This document shows, piece after piece, positions 53,287 to 61,680 of a stretch of DNA of 64,000 bases. The stretch covers positions 682,001 through 746,000 of the forward strand of contig CAWFTG010000009.1 in the NCBI GenBank assembly GCA_963818695.1. The letters are read 5' to 3'. The translations under genes were made by a program, and so were the position numbers. Within the stretch, counting starts at the first letter, position 1, and every line of letters begins with the position of its first letter. Source of the DNA: AP-15 sp963818695 (GTDB lineage: Bacteria; Pseudomonadota; Alphaproteobacteria; ATCC43930; CGMCC-115725). The notes beneath the pieces are model-generated. The model did no database searches. It saw only the letters and a program-made list of their open reading frames with translations, and was not told the DNA's origin.

Positions 53287-54243
53287 GTGTTGATCCGGCG
53301 ACGAAAAGGCTGGGAGCTACGTGAGAGCGCCACTACACCTGAGGCGGTATTTCTCGGGCGCAGGGCGCTGATCAAAGCGATTGCGGCCGGCCCGATCCTG
53401 GCGCCGGGATTGGGTTCGGCCTTTGCGGCGGAGGAGGATCCGTCGGGCGCCCTCTACCCTGCCAAGCGCAACCCGCGTTACACGCTCGACCGGCCGCTGA
53501 CCGACGAAAAGCTGGCCACGACCTACAATAATTTCTACGAGTTCGGCTCGCAAAAATCGATCGCGTCCGATGCCCAGGCACTGAAGATCCGGCCGTGGAC
53601 AGTCAAGATCGATGGACTGGTCGAGAAACCGCTCACCGTCGATATCGACGATCTACTGAAGAAGATGGCGCTCGAAGAGCGGCTATACCGGCATCGCTGC
53701 GTCGAGGCGTGGTCGATGGCGGTGCCGTGGAGCGGCTTCCCGATGGCCGCCCTGGTTGAATTTGCCAAGCCGCTGGGCTCGGCGAAATACGTTCAGATGG
53801 AGACGTTTCTCGACCCCAAGACCGCGCCGGGGCAGAAGGAAGTCTGGTACCCGTGGCCTTATGTCGAGGGTGTCACGATCTCCGAGGCGGGAAACGAGCT
53901 CGCCTTTCTGGTGACCGGGATGTACGGCAAGCCCGTTCCAAAGCAGGACGGGGCGCCATTGCGGCTGGTATTGCCGTGGAAATACGGTTTCAAATCGGTC
54001 AAATCTATCGTCCATTTCTCGTTCACCGAAAAGCGGCCGGTGTCCTTCTGGGAAACCGTGCAGGGCAGCGAGTACGGGTTCTGGGCCAACGTCAACCCCG
54101 AAGTTCCCCATCCGCGCTGGAGCCAGGCGACGGAGCGGGTGCTCGGCACCAACGAGCGCGTGCCGACCCTCAAATGGAACGGGTACGGCGAGTTTGTGGC
54201 TCATCTCTACGACGGACTTGAGAAGGAGCGGCTCTTCGTCTGA
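53287..54243 (+). CDS. msrP: Periplasmic methionine sulfoxide reductase catalytic subunit
   Basis: Molybdenum-dependent enzyme (YedY family) that repairs oxidised methionines in envelope proteins. It has 318 residues from GTG 53287. The twin-arginine signal is at residues 22-47 (FLGRRALIKAIAAG), and Cys138 in YRHRCVEAWSM is the molybdenum ligand. EKPLTVDIDDL and VLPWKYGFKSVKSI are typical. The heme partner gene msrQ is not adjacent. The window's moaD, moaE, moeA and mobB genes bear on its cofactor, although the YedY cofactor itself is the simple molybdopterin form. Confidence 0.93.
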   Translation: MLIRRRKGWELRESATTPEAVFLGRRALIKAIAAGPILAPGLGSAFAAEEDPSGALYPAKRNPRYTLDRPLTDEKLATTYNNFYEFGSQKSIASDAQALKIRPWTVKIDGLVEKPLTVDIDDLLKKMALEERLYRHRCVEAWSMAVPWSGFPMAALVEFAKPLGSAKYVQMETFLDPKTAPGQKEVWYPWPYVEGVTISEAGNELAFLVTGMYGKPVPKQDGAPLRLVLPWKYGFKSVKSIVHFSFTEKRPVSFWETVQGSEYGFWANVNPEVPHPRWSQATERVLGTNERVPTLKWNGYGEFVAHLYDGLEKERLFV

Positions 54244-54349
54244 GGGAAGGCCGACCTCTCCGAGAGGCCATCGCAAAATTTCAGCTTGCCAATTTCGATC
54301 ATGTTTTGTTCTCTTGGCTGGGGGGGCGATGAACTCCGAGGAGATGACG

Positions 54350-54781
54350 ATGAAGAAATGGATGCTCCCGGCCGCCGCGGCGATCCTGCTCGCAATCGCG
54401 TGGTGGCACTGGCCAGCCGCTGCGCAGCGAGCAACCGAACCCGCCGCGGCCGGCGATATGATTACATTCGACCAGTATCGCGACTTCCGCGCGCACGACC
54501 TGCAACAGCGCCAGGCTCGGCTCGCGCGCCAGCTGGCCGACCCCGGCCTCTCCGCTGCGGAGAAAGCGAGCGTCGAGCGCCGCAAGGCCTATTACGATCG
54601 GGTGGCGGCGATGCCGGCCGAGGAGCGCGACCAGCTCTATCGCGAGCGGTTCGACCAGATCGACAGCAACCACGACGGCAAGCTCGATCCCGAGGAACGG
54701 GCGGCGTGGCGCGAGAAGCAGCGGGAAGTGTATCGGCAGCAATCCGCCGAACGCGCCCGGCCGGCCGACCAGCAACACTGA
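54350..54781 (+). CDS. Secreted EF-hand protein
   Basis: A 143-residue protein with a Sec signal peptide (residues 1-25, MKKWMLPAAAAILLAIAWWHW, cut after AAA). GAGGAG six bases upstream favours ATG 54350 over the ATG at 54344. One canonical EF-hand loop at residues 105-116 (DSNHDGKLDPEE) would bind calcium. The remainder is a charged helix rich in Arg and Gln. It is probably periplasmic and lies 106 bases after msrP. Function unknown. Confidence 0.75.
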   Translation: MKKWMLPAAAAILLAIAWWHWPAAAQRATEPAAAGDMITFDQYRDFRAHDLQQRQARLARQLADPGLSAAEKASVERRKAYYDRVAAMPAEERDQLYRERFDQIDSNHDGKLDPEERAAWREKQREVYRQQSAERARPADQQH

Positions 54782-54855
54782 TCGGGCGCCTCGTCTTGAC
54801 GCTCCTGGCGGTCGGCTTTTAGCTTGGGGCCGTTCCGTTCACAGGAGGATGAGCG

Positions 54856-55248
54856 ATGGCCAAGATCGAGCAATATGCCGCCCGCGAGGTCTGGGATCCG
54901 CCGACCTATTCGCAGGCTGTCAAGGTGACCGGCGCCGAGACGATCCTCTATATCGCGGGCCAAGTGGCCTATGGCGACAACGGCAGTGCCGCGCACCCCG
55001 GCGATTTCAAGGCGCAAGCGCGGGCGGCTTTGCAGGCGGTCAAGGCCCAGGTCGAGGCCGGCGGCGGCACGATGGCCAACATTATCAAGGTCAATACATA
55101 TCTGACCGATATCCGTCATCGCGCCGATTACGCGGCCATCCGCGAGGAATTCTTCGGCAAGAAGATGCCGGCCTCGACCTTGGTCGCCGTCGCTGCGTTG
55201 GCTCAACCCGAGTTTCTGATCGAGATCGAAGCGATCGCAGTGATCTAG
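54856..55248 (+). CDS. ridA: RidA-family enamine/imine deaminase
   Basis: A 130-residue YjgF/RidA/Rutc-family trimeric protein; the group hydrolyses reactive 2-aminoacrylate. Core motifs: YSQAVKV, ILYIAGQVAYGDNG, NIIKVNTYLTDI. The conserved arginine of active RidA (usually in the VNxYxxDxxxF..R..Y motif) is present only in part, so it may be a Rid subgroup with another substrate. AGGAGGA precedes the ATG. Confidence 0.85.
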   Translation: MAKIEQYAAREVWDPPTYSQAVKVTGAETILYIAGQVAYGDNGSAAHPGDFKAQARAALQAVKAQVEAGGGTMANIIKVNTYLTDIRHRADYAAIREEFFGKKMPASTLVAVAALAQPEFLIEIEAIAVI

Positions 55249-55279
55249 ACCTTTCGGGCCCGGCGCGGTCCTCTCGCCT

Positions 55280-55432
55280 ATGAGGGCGTTGAGATTTGCA
55301 TTTTGCGCGCTCGTTCTGGCGGTACTGCTCGCCGGGTGCGGACCAGGGGCCGGGAACGCCTATCTCGGACCAGATCCGGGCGGCGGGTTCTCTTGTCCTC
55401 ACAACGCCTTCGAAGGCTGCGCAAGGCCATAA
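55280..55432 (+). CDS. Small lipoprotein (50 residues)
   Basis: Too short for usual gene finding. From ATG 55280 it reads MRALRFAFCALVLAVLLAGC, a type II signal with lipobox LAGC (mature Cys20), followed by a 30-residue Gly/Pro-rich peptide with two more cysteines (SCPHNAFEGCARP). The composition and lipobox make it a good candidate outer-membrane or periplasmic lipoprotein. Similar entericidin-like or small Gly-rich lipoproteins are often missed. It is convergent with the MFS gene (9 bases apart). Confidence 0.6.
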   Translation: MRALRFAFCALVLAVLLAGCGPGAGNAYLGPDPGGGFSCPHNAFEGCARP

Positions 55433-55441
55433 TTTTGCGTG

Positions 55442-56731
55442 CTAATGGGCCCCTTCCGGGAGGGCGCCGCGTTCGAGCGCCGGGTTGTGCCCGAGGATCA
55501 GCACGAGGATGGCCGACAAGAATGGAAAGAACGCGACCGCCAGCAGGCCGGCGGTGAACCCGCCTGTCGCGTCCTTCAGGTAGCCCATCGCGTAGGGGGC
55601 GGCAAATCCGGCGAGATTGCCGATCGAATTGATCAGGGCGATGCCGCCCGCAGCGGCGGTACCGCTGAGGAATGCGGTTGGCAATGTCCAGAACAACGGC
55701 GCAATTGCGAAAAGACCGATCGCGCAGATCGACAGCACCGTCATCTTCTGCACTGGGTCCGGGAAATAGGTCGACAGCGCGAGCCCGCCTGCGGTGACCA
55801 GGAAGGCCAGGGCCGTGTTCCATTTCCGCTCGCCCATCCGGTCCGAGAGGAGGGGCCAGAGAAATACCGCGACCGCGCCGACCAGATAAGGGACCGCGGT
55901 GATCAGCCCGGTCTGGAAATTGGTGACGCCAAAATCCTTGACGATCGTCGGCAGCCAAAAGCTCAAGGCGTAACTTGCCGCGGCAGTCCCGAAATAAACC
56001 AGGCTCAGCACCAGCACGCGGGGATGGGCCAGCGCCTGCCAGAGCGTGTGTCTTGCGTGAGCCTCGCGGACCATCCGCTCGCGGCGCAAGCGGTCGATCA
56101 GCCAGCCGCGCTCATCAGCGGCGAGCCAATGCGCCTTTGCGGGACCGTCGGTCAGGTAAAACATGACGACGAGGCCGAGCAGAACCGTCGGAAGGCCCTC
56201 GCAAATGAACAGCCATTGCCAACCCTTGAGCCCCCAGATCCCATCCATTCCCAGGATCAGCCCGGATAGCGGGGCGCCGATCACCGTCGAGATCGGGATC
56301 GCCGCCATGAAGCGGCCGACCATGCGAGCCCGATAATGCGAAGGGAACCAGTAGGTCAGGAACAGAATAATCCCAGGGAAAAAGCCGGCCTCGGCCGCGC
56401 CGAGCAGGAAGCGGACGACGAGAAAGCTCCACCCGTTCCAGATCAATGCCATGGCGGCCGACAATAGGCCCCACGTCACCATGATCCGGGCAATCCACAG
56501 CCGTGCGCCGAACCGCTCGAGCGCCAAATTGCTCGGCACTTCGAAGAAGAAATAACCGAAGAAAAAGATGCCGGCGCCCCAACCGAACATGGTCGCGGTG
56601 AAGCCGAGATCCTTGTTCATCTCGAGCGCGGCGAAGCCGACATTGACCCGGTCGAGGAAGCAGACAAAGTAGCAGAGCGCCACGAACGGCACGATCCGCC
56701 GGCTGACCTTGCTGATGACCCGCGCTTCCAT
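55442..56731 (-). CDS. MFS transporter, anion:cation symporter (ACS) family
   Basis: A 429-residue, roughly 12-helix major facilitator from ATG 56731, chosen because GGAGG lies 7 bases upstream; an ATG 27 bases further up is less well placed. VALCYFVCFLDRVNVGFAAL is helix 1, a signature of the ACS family that imports phthalate, tartrate or hydroxycinnamate-like acids. The loop motif WFPSHYRARMVGRFMAAIP and RMGERKWN follow. The substrate is not predictable. No neighbouring catabolic operon is evident. Confidence 0.88.
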   Translation of the reverse strand: MEARVISKVSRRIVPFVALCYFVCFLDRVNVGFAALEMNKDLGFTATMFGWGAGIFFFGYFFFEVPSNLALERFGARLWIARIMVTWGLLSAAMALIWNGWSFLVVRFLLGAAEAGFFPGIILFLTYWFPSHYRARMVGRFMAAIPISTVIGAPLSGLILGMDGIWGLKGWQWLFICEGLPTVLLGLVVMFYLTDGPAKAHWLAADERGWLIDRLRRERMVREAHARHTLWQALAHPRVLVLSLVYFGTAAASYALSFWLPTIVKDFGVTNFQTGLITAVPYLVGAVAVFLWPLLSDRMGERKWNTALAFLVTAGGLALSTYFPDPVQKMTVLSICAIGLFAIAPLFWTLPTAFLSGTAAAGGIALINSIGNLAGFAAPYAMGYLKDATGGFTAGLLAVAFFPFLSAILVLILGHNPALERGALPEGAH

Positions 56732-57230
56732 GGTTTCCTCCCGGATGCCGATGCCCATTACCGCTGAGCGTCATGGTTACCGCTCGATCCTGCCGCGGGT
56801 CAGGATCAAAGGAAAGGCCCAGTGCCGCTGAGACATGCATTAATGAACATAAGATCGGCCGGCATCCCCGTCTGCGCAGGCCACACTGAGGCCCCGTAGT
56901 CGCAGGCTAGGCTTGGCCTCTGCGCAAGAGTAGCAGCGCCTGTGCACAGGAATATGACCAGTCAACCGCTACCGGGCGAGCTTCCGGGCGGCACGTGCAT
57001 CGAATTAATCAACGCTCCGGAATAGGTGCAGCGCGTTCTGCCTTGCCGGTGGTTCGGCATGGTTTCAGTCCGGAAGGGGGGTCGAGGCCACGTGAGATCA
57101 GCCGAGATTAAGTCCCTCGTCGCCTTCGGTCCCTGGTTTACGACCAATCGGCTGCCCGGCAATCGTTAAGAGCTTGCGCACTCCTTCCATTGGCGGGCAG
57201 GAGCCGTTCGACCATCCGATTGGCTCTTGT
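56732..57230. other. Gene-free region upstream of the MFS gene
   Basis: About 500 bases with no convincing coding frame. It contains a 7-base inverted repeat at 56786-56807 and a perfect 12-base palindrome CCTGTGCACAGG at 56939-56950. Both could be operators. No tRNA, repeat family member or mobile-element remnant was recognised. Confidence 0.5.
56786..56807. promoter_or_regulatory. Dyad symmetry upstream of the MFS transporter
   Basis: GATCCTG (56786-56792) and CAGGATC (56801-56807) are perfect inverted arms with an 8-base spacer, 55-76 bases upstream of the transporter start. This is a plausible binding site for a dimeric repressor that controls uptake of the substrate; no regulator gene is adjacent. 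Confidence 0.35.
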
Positions 57231-57725
57231 TTAAATCGAGCTGTCAATGGCGTCCGGCATCGGCCGGGATTTGCCGTTACCACCGGTGGCAGCGTGGCCG
57301 TTGAGTTGAGCCACAGCTGTGTTGCCGATTGCCCATCGGCCCCCTGCGTTCCGAAGTACCTGGCCGGTTTCTTCCATGCGCTGGAGCGCCATTTCCGTTC
57401 GCTCGGTCTGGTAATCGACGGCTTTGGCGATCTGGGTTGCCGTCATTGCCTGTCCGGAAAACGACAATTCACGCAAGATCAGTTCGCGGATGTGCCGGCG
57501 CACGCGCCGCCGGCCAGGCTGCTTGGGTTGGGATGCGGGATCGGGTGTGGCATCACCAGCCGAAATTGCCAAGCCGAGCATTTTCATCGCCTCTTGAAAG
57601 CCTTCCTGGCGGGCTTTGATCAGCTTGGCTTCCTCGGCTTTTTGTTCGCTAATCTCGAGTGCTATCCGTCGATGCGCTTCCAACGTGTCCAGATACGCAA
57701 GAGCTTTCTCGTTTGGCGTAGACAT
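57231..57725 (-). CDS. Hypothetical winged-helix protein
   Basis: 164 residues from ATG 57725. The N-terminal 50 residues form a charged helix (EISEQKAEEAKLIKARQ), then a Pro/Ser linker and a basic stretch (GRRRVRRHIRELIL). The C-terminal half has a winged-helix pattern: AMTATQIAKAVDYQTERTEM as the recognition region and a wing near GQVLRNAGGRWAIG. It is likely a DNA-binding protein with a coiled-coil dimer part; the family is not recognised by name. The tail is Gly/Asn-rich. Confidence 0.6.
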   Translation of the reverse strand: MSTPNEKALAYLDTLEAHRRIALEISEQKAEEAKLIKARQEGFQEAMKMLGLAISAGDATPDPASQPKQPGRRRVRRHIRELILRELSFSGQAMTATQIAKAVDYQTERTEMALQRMEETGQVLRNAGGRWAIGNTAVAQLNGHAATGGNGKSRPMPDAIDSSI

Positions 57726-57954
57726 CAAAGCTCACCTTTATCGCCGAGGTACCCTTATTAAGTGATCGGTCCGCAAAACACTCGTCTAATACGAAGGTTC
57801 CCGCTGCGGCTCCGTGTCGCGGCAAAGGAGGCCGTCTCCATGGTTGCGTGCTAAATAGATGCATGTGCAAAGCCATCGTGTCCAGCCGTCGCCATTTTAA
57901 TGCCGATATTTGTCATTTTTTTGACAGAAAAAGTTAACGGAGTTGTGACGTCTG

Positions 57955-58554
57955 CTATTCGACATGGCCGGGTGAGGGCCGACGCTGCGTGGAAATGGAT
58001 AGATCGGCGACTTTATCGACAGCACGCGGACACAGAACGTCTATTGCTTGCTGCACTTCGCTGGGCCGGTGCAGCCGCAATACCATGAGATGCGCGCATT
58101 CCTTCCGCGCCAACCGTTCCTCGGTTTCGCGGCGCCGGCGCTCCCAGGTGCTCCAGGCCCAGCGGATCGGATGGCTGGGCCGCAGCATATGCCGCCAGCG
58201 CTCACGGTTTCCGCCCCATAATTCGATGCGCAGAACCGCGCGGTACAGCGTACGGGAGATCACGCGAGCCATGATCACCGGTCGCTCGTAGTCGAGCCAG
58301 ACGAGGTGGGTCGCACGCTGCCAGACCCTGTCGCGCACGGGACCGTAATTGCCGTCGACCACCCAAGCCTCGGCCTTGATTGCCTCATCGACGCGGCGGA
58401 CGAATTCCTCCGGGTCGTGCCGCGTCAGATCGCGCCAGCCCGGTTGCCAGTTGATCGCGTCGAGCTCGATGTGCGGCAGATGCAACAATGCCGCAATCCT
58501 GCGTGCCAGCGTCGTCTTGCCGGCACCCGAAGTGCCGACCACGACGATCCGCAT
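57955..58554 (-). CDS. P-loop kinase-like protein (FlaR/adenylate kinase-like)
   Basis: A 199-residue P-loop NTPase: Walker A GTSGAGKTTLARR at residues 8-20, then HIELDAINWQPGW, VVDGNYGPVRDRVW and VWLDYERP. These are the marks of the small kinase-like family often annotated as DNA topology modulation (FlaR) or adenylate-kinase-like; the physiological substrate is unknown. The C-terminal 40 residues are Arg/Glu-rich. It faces away from the plus-strand gene at 58666. Confidence 0.75.
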   Translation of the reverse strand: MRIVVVGTSGAGKTTLARRIAALLHLPHIELDAINWQPGWRDLTRHDPEEFVRRVDEAIKAEAWVVDGNYGPVRDRVWQRATHLVWLDYERPVIMARVISRTLYRAVLRIELWGGNRERWRHMLRPSHPIRWAWSTWERRRRETEERLARKECAHLMVLRLHRPSEVQQAIDVLCPRAVDKVADLSISTQRRPSPGHVE

Positions 58555-58665
58555 CAGGCTGCCTCCGGTACCAAGCCTTCGGTTTACCGCAGTTGCGCGA
58601 ACCGATCCTCGCTAGCTGGCGAAGTCTCTGCTTATACTCGGCGATCTGAAAAAAGGGAGACGGAA

Positions 58666-59313
58666 ATGCCCGAGGACAAGCGGATCAGGCCCACAGCCTC
58701 AGTCGCACCGCCAAAGCCTCCCCTGCTCGTCCCTCACCCGCCGAGCGCGCCGTTGCTGCCGCCGGCGTATATCGTCGATCTGATGACGGTCGAGGGATCG
58801 GCGGTATTTGACGCGCAGTGGAAAGGGATGGAGGCGAAGCTCGTCGAATGCCCGGCGTTGACGGACGCGATGCCCGAATTCAGGACGACCTACGACATTG
58901 AGCCTTATGCCGGGCTGAGCGGCTTTGACGATTCGTCTTGGCCGGTGATCGCCGCCGACGACCTGGGCACCAGGCGGGGCGGCGGCATGGTGTCGTTCTT
59001 CTGGTACCGCACAAAGCTGACGGTCCCGGCAAGTGCCGCCGGTTTCGATACCGCCGGCGCAATGACGGTGCTGCGGGTGAATGTCGACGACTACGCGGAA
59101 GTCTGGGTCAATGGCGAGCTGCCGCGTGCTGCCGGCCGCCCGAGCCCCGGCACAATCCAAGGGTTCAACATGCCGCATCGCCTGGTGCTCGCCAATCCCG
59201 TTGCTCCGGGGGACAAATTCGAGATCGCGGTCTTCGCGATCAACGGGCCGATTTCGGCGGCACCGGCAAACTTCCTCTGGTTCCGCGAGGCGAAGATCGA
59301 ATTTTTCCGCTGA
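58666..59313 (+). CDS. Galactose-binding-like domain protein
   Basis: 215 residues from ATG 58666 with AAAAGGGAGA upstream. After a Pro-rich N-terminus it is a single jelly-roll, carbohydrate-binding-like domain. Signature pieces are TYDIEPYAG, FDDSSWPVI, SFFWYRTKLTVP, VDDYAEVWVNGELP and VFAINGPISAAPANF. The same domain is attached to SMP-30/gluconolactonase enzymes in other bacteria; here it stands alone with no enzyme domain. There is no signal peptide. Binding of a sugar or lactone is inference. Confidence 0.6.
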   Translation: MPEDKRIRPTASVAPPKPPLLVPHPPSAPLLPPAYIVDLMTVEGSAVFDAQWKGMEAKLVECPALTDAMPEFRTTYDIEPYAGLSGFDDSSWPVIAADDLGTRRGGGMVSFFWYRTKLTVPASAAGFDTAGAMTVLRVNVDDYAEVWVNGELPRAAGRPSPGTIQGFNMPHRLVLANPVAPGDKFEIAVFAINGPISAAPANFLWFREAKIEFFR

Positions 59314-59320
59314 CGGCGTC

Positions 59321-60067
59321 TCAGCGCGACGGATAGCGGATTTCGACCAAATAGAGGCCTTCGGGCGGCGCGGTCGGGCCGCCGGCGCGGCGATCACGGG
59401 CCGCGAGCGCGCGGGCCACATCCTCGGGACGCCACCGTCCGAGGCCAACCAGCTTCAATGTGCCGGCGATGTTGCGCACCTGGTGATGCAGAAACGAGCG
59501 GGCATGAGCCATGATGCGGATCTCGTCGCCGGCCCGGCCGACTTCCAGCGCGTCGAGCGTCTTCAGCGGCGACCGCGCCTGGCACAGCAAGTCGCGGAAG
59601 GTCGAAAAATCATGGTGCCCTACGAGATGCTGGGCGCCGGCCCGCATCGCGTCAACGTCGAGCGCCGGAGCGACCTGCCACACGCGGCCGCGATCGAGGG
59701 CCGGCGGAGCGCGGCGGTTCAGGATGCGATAGAGATAAACCCGGCCGATCGCCGACAGCCGGGCATCGAACCCGTCGCAAACGCGCTCGGCGGCAAGGAC
59801 GCTGATCGCATTGGGCCGGAGATAATGGTTGACGGCGCCGCGCAGCACCTCCGGTTCTGCCTCGCGGCCAAGATCGAGATGCGCGATCTGCGCCAATGCA
59901 TGCACGCCCGCGTCGGTCCGCCCTGCGCCGTGGACGGTGACCGTTTTCCCGCAGAATTTGTGGATCGCTGTTTCGAGCGACTCTTGGACCGATAGGCCGT
60001 TCGCCTGGCGCTGCCAACCGACTAGCCCGCTGCCGTCATATTCGATCGTCAGCTTGTAGCGGGGCAT
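59321..60067 (-). CDS. truA: tRNA pseudouridine(38-40) synthase
   Basis: Converts U38-U40 in the tRNA anticodon arm to pseudouridine. It has 248 residues from ATG 60067 (MPRYKLTIEYDGSGLVGWQ). Catalytic Asp52 lies in GRTDAGVHA, and DFSTFRDLL and SFLHHQVRNIAGTL follow. The start lies inside the fmt end (19-base overlap). The def-fmt-truA order on the minus strand is the common alphaproteobacterial arrangement. Confidence 0.95.
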   Translation of the reverse strand: MPRYKLTIEYDGSGLVGWQRQANGLSVQESLETAIHKFCGKTVTVHGAGRTDAGVHALAQIAHLDLGREAEPEVLRGAVNHYLRPNAISVLAAERVCDGFDARLSAIGRVYLYRILNRRAPPALDRGRVWQVAPALDVDAMRAGAQHLVGHHDFSTFRDLLCQARSPLKTLDALEVGRAGDEIRIMAHARSFLHHQVRNIAGTLKLVGLGRWRPEDVARALAARDRRAGGPTAPPEGLYLVEIRYPSR

Positions 60068-60969
60068 GGCAGCCTCGTCCCGGGGGGGATCGGAAATCCG
60101 CGCAGAAAGGCCGGGGCGTCGAGAGCGGCGCGGCCCGGCCGCTGCAGCCGCAAGAGGCGCAGGACGCCCTCGCCGCACGCAACGGACAAGCGGTCGTCGA
60201 GCACGGTCCCCGGCACGCCCCCCGCCGGACCCGGCAGGTCGACTGCCGCGTGCACCCGGATCCTCTCACCCGCGGTCTCGAAAAAAGACCCCGGCCAGGG
60301 CTCGAATACCCGAACCCGCCGTTCTAGATCGGGCGAATGCCGCCGCCAATCGAGCCGGCCTTCCTCCCGGCCGATCTTGGGCGCATAGGTGACGCCCTGC
60401 TGCGGCTGCGGCTTGCCGATAAGCCGGCCTTCGGCGACCCCGTCGAGCGCCGGCAGCATCAGTCGCCCGCCGAGAATCGCGAGCTCGGCCGAGAGACCGG
60501 CGGCCGTCGCATCGGACGCGATCGGCACGGCTTCCTGCAGCAGGATCGGGCCGGTGTCGAGCCCCTCCTCCATCTGCATGATCGTGATCCCGGTCTCTCG
60601 GTCACCGGCGAGCAATGCCCGCTGAATCGGCGCGGCGCCGCGCCAGCGCGGCAGCAGCGAGGCGTGCACATTGAGACAGCCGAGCCGGGGCGCGGTCAGG
60701 ATCGGCCGCGGCAAAATCAGGCCGTACGCAGCGACGACCGCGGCATCAGCGCTCAGCGTGCCGAAGGCGGCTTGCTCCGCTTCGTTCCGCAGGATCGCCG
60801 GACAGCGGACCGGGAGGGCGTGCTGTGCCGCCAGCAATTGAACCGGCGAGGGTTGCGGCCGGTGCCCGCGGCCGGCGGGGCGCGGCGGCTGTGTGTAGAC
60901 GGCAAGGATCCGGTGCCCGGCCTCGATCAGCGCGCCGAGGATTGTCGCGGCGAAAGCCGGGGTGCCCAT
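60049..60969 (-). CDS. fmt: Methionyl-tRNA formyltransferase
   Basis: Formylates initiator Met-tRNA with 10-formyltetrahydrofolate. The catalytic motif NVHASLLPRWRGAAPI and MEEGLDTGPILLQE are complete, and the C-terminal OB domain follows. From ATG 60969 it has 306 residues, but the usual first beta strand (RLVF before MGTPAFA) is encoded in frame upstream as RALDLVF with no ATG, GTG or TTG. A purine-rich GGAGG-type site precedes an ATA at 61009-61011, which would add 14 residues. The true start may therefore be non-standard or miscalled. Confidence 0.9.
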   Translation of the reverse strand: MGTPAFAATILGALIEAGHRILAVYTQPPRPAGRGHRPQPSPVQLLAAQHALPVRCPAILRNEAEQAAFGTLSADAAVVAAYGLILPRPILTAPRLGCLNVHASLLPRWRGAAPIQRALLAGDRETGITIMQMEEGLDTGPILLQEAVPIASDATAAGLSAELAILGGRLMLPALDGVAEGRLIGKPQPQQGVTYAPKIGREEGRLDWRRHSPDLERRVRVFEPWPGSFFETAGERIRVHAAVDLPGPAGGVPGTVLDDRLSVACGEGVLRLLRLQRPGRAALDAPAFLRGFPIPPGTRLPCPATS

Positions 60970-61055
60970 AAAAACGAGGTCGAGCGCTCGTCGCGAACCG
61001 GTCGTGTTTATCCTTCGCCCCCTCCGGGGTCAGCCTCTGGGGTCTTCCTCTGGGG

Positions 61056-61583
61056 TCAGGCGGCGGTCGCGGGCACCCCGATGCGCTTGGCCTTGGCGAG
61101 CTTGCGCAGGATCATCCCGCGCTTCAGCGAGGAGATATGGTCGACAAAGAGGACGCCGTCGAGGTGATCGATCTCGTGCTGCAGGCACATCGCGAGCAGC
61201 CCGGACGCCTCGATCTCCCGGATTTCGTTCTGGTAATCGACGTAGCGCAGGCGGATCTTTGCCGGCCGCGTAACCTCGGCGTAATGTTCCGGTAGGGACA
61301 GGCAGCCCTCATTGCCGGTCGTCAGCTCAGGCGACCGCCGGAGGATTTCCGGATTGGCCAGCTGCAGCGGCTGCGGCTTCTCGCCCTCGCGGGCGACATC
61401 GAGGACAATGACCCGGCTCGATTGTCCGACCTGCGGGGCGGCGAGACCGATGCCGATCGCCCCGTACATCGTGTCGAGCATGTCGTCCATCAGCCGCCTG
61501 ATCTTGTCGTCGACCGCAGGCACCGGCCGCGCCTTGATCTTGAGCCGAGGGTCGGGAGCCGTAATGATCGGAAGCTGAGCCAT
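61056..61583 (-). CDS. def: Peptide deformylase
   Basis: Iron or zinc enzyme that removes the N-formyl group from nascent proteins. It has 175 residues with all three motifs: GIGLAAPQ, EGCLSLP (metal Cys) and QHEIDHLDG (metal His and catalytic Glu). It pairs functionally with fmt downstream. The gap to fmt contains short GGGGTC-type direct repeats. Confidence 0.96.
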   Translation of the reverse strand: MAQLPIITAPDPRLKIKARPVPAVDDKIRRLMDDMLDTMYGAIGIGLAAPQVGQSSRVIVLDVAREGEKPQPLQLANPEILRRSPELTTGNEGCLSLPEHYAEVTRPAKIRLRYVDYQNEIREIEASGLLAMCLQHEIDHLDGVLFVDHISSLKRGMILRKLAKAKRIGVPATAA

Positions 61584-61650
61584 ACCAAGTAGTTAAGCGA
61601 CAGACCGCTCAGCGTCAATATCGCGACCGGGTGCTCCAAGTCGCAGATCT

Positions 61651-61680
61651 CCCTCTCCGCCCCTAAAGGGCGGAGAGGGG
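61651..61680. repeat. Palindromic repeat at the end of the aldolase-like gene
   Basis: CCCTCTCCGCCC/GGGCGGAGAGGG (12-base arms, 5-base loop) at 61651-61680. On the minus strand it supplies the last codons and the TAG stop of the upstream gene, and can fold as a strong 3' hairpin. It resembles the elements at 21219-21356 and in uvrC. Confidence 0.8.

Noticed and set aside
57900..58088. 62-residue plus-strand frame
   Set aside because: It mostly overlaps the P-loop gene antisense and has no ribosome site or recognisable pattern.
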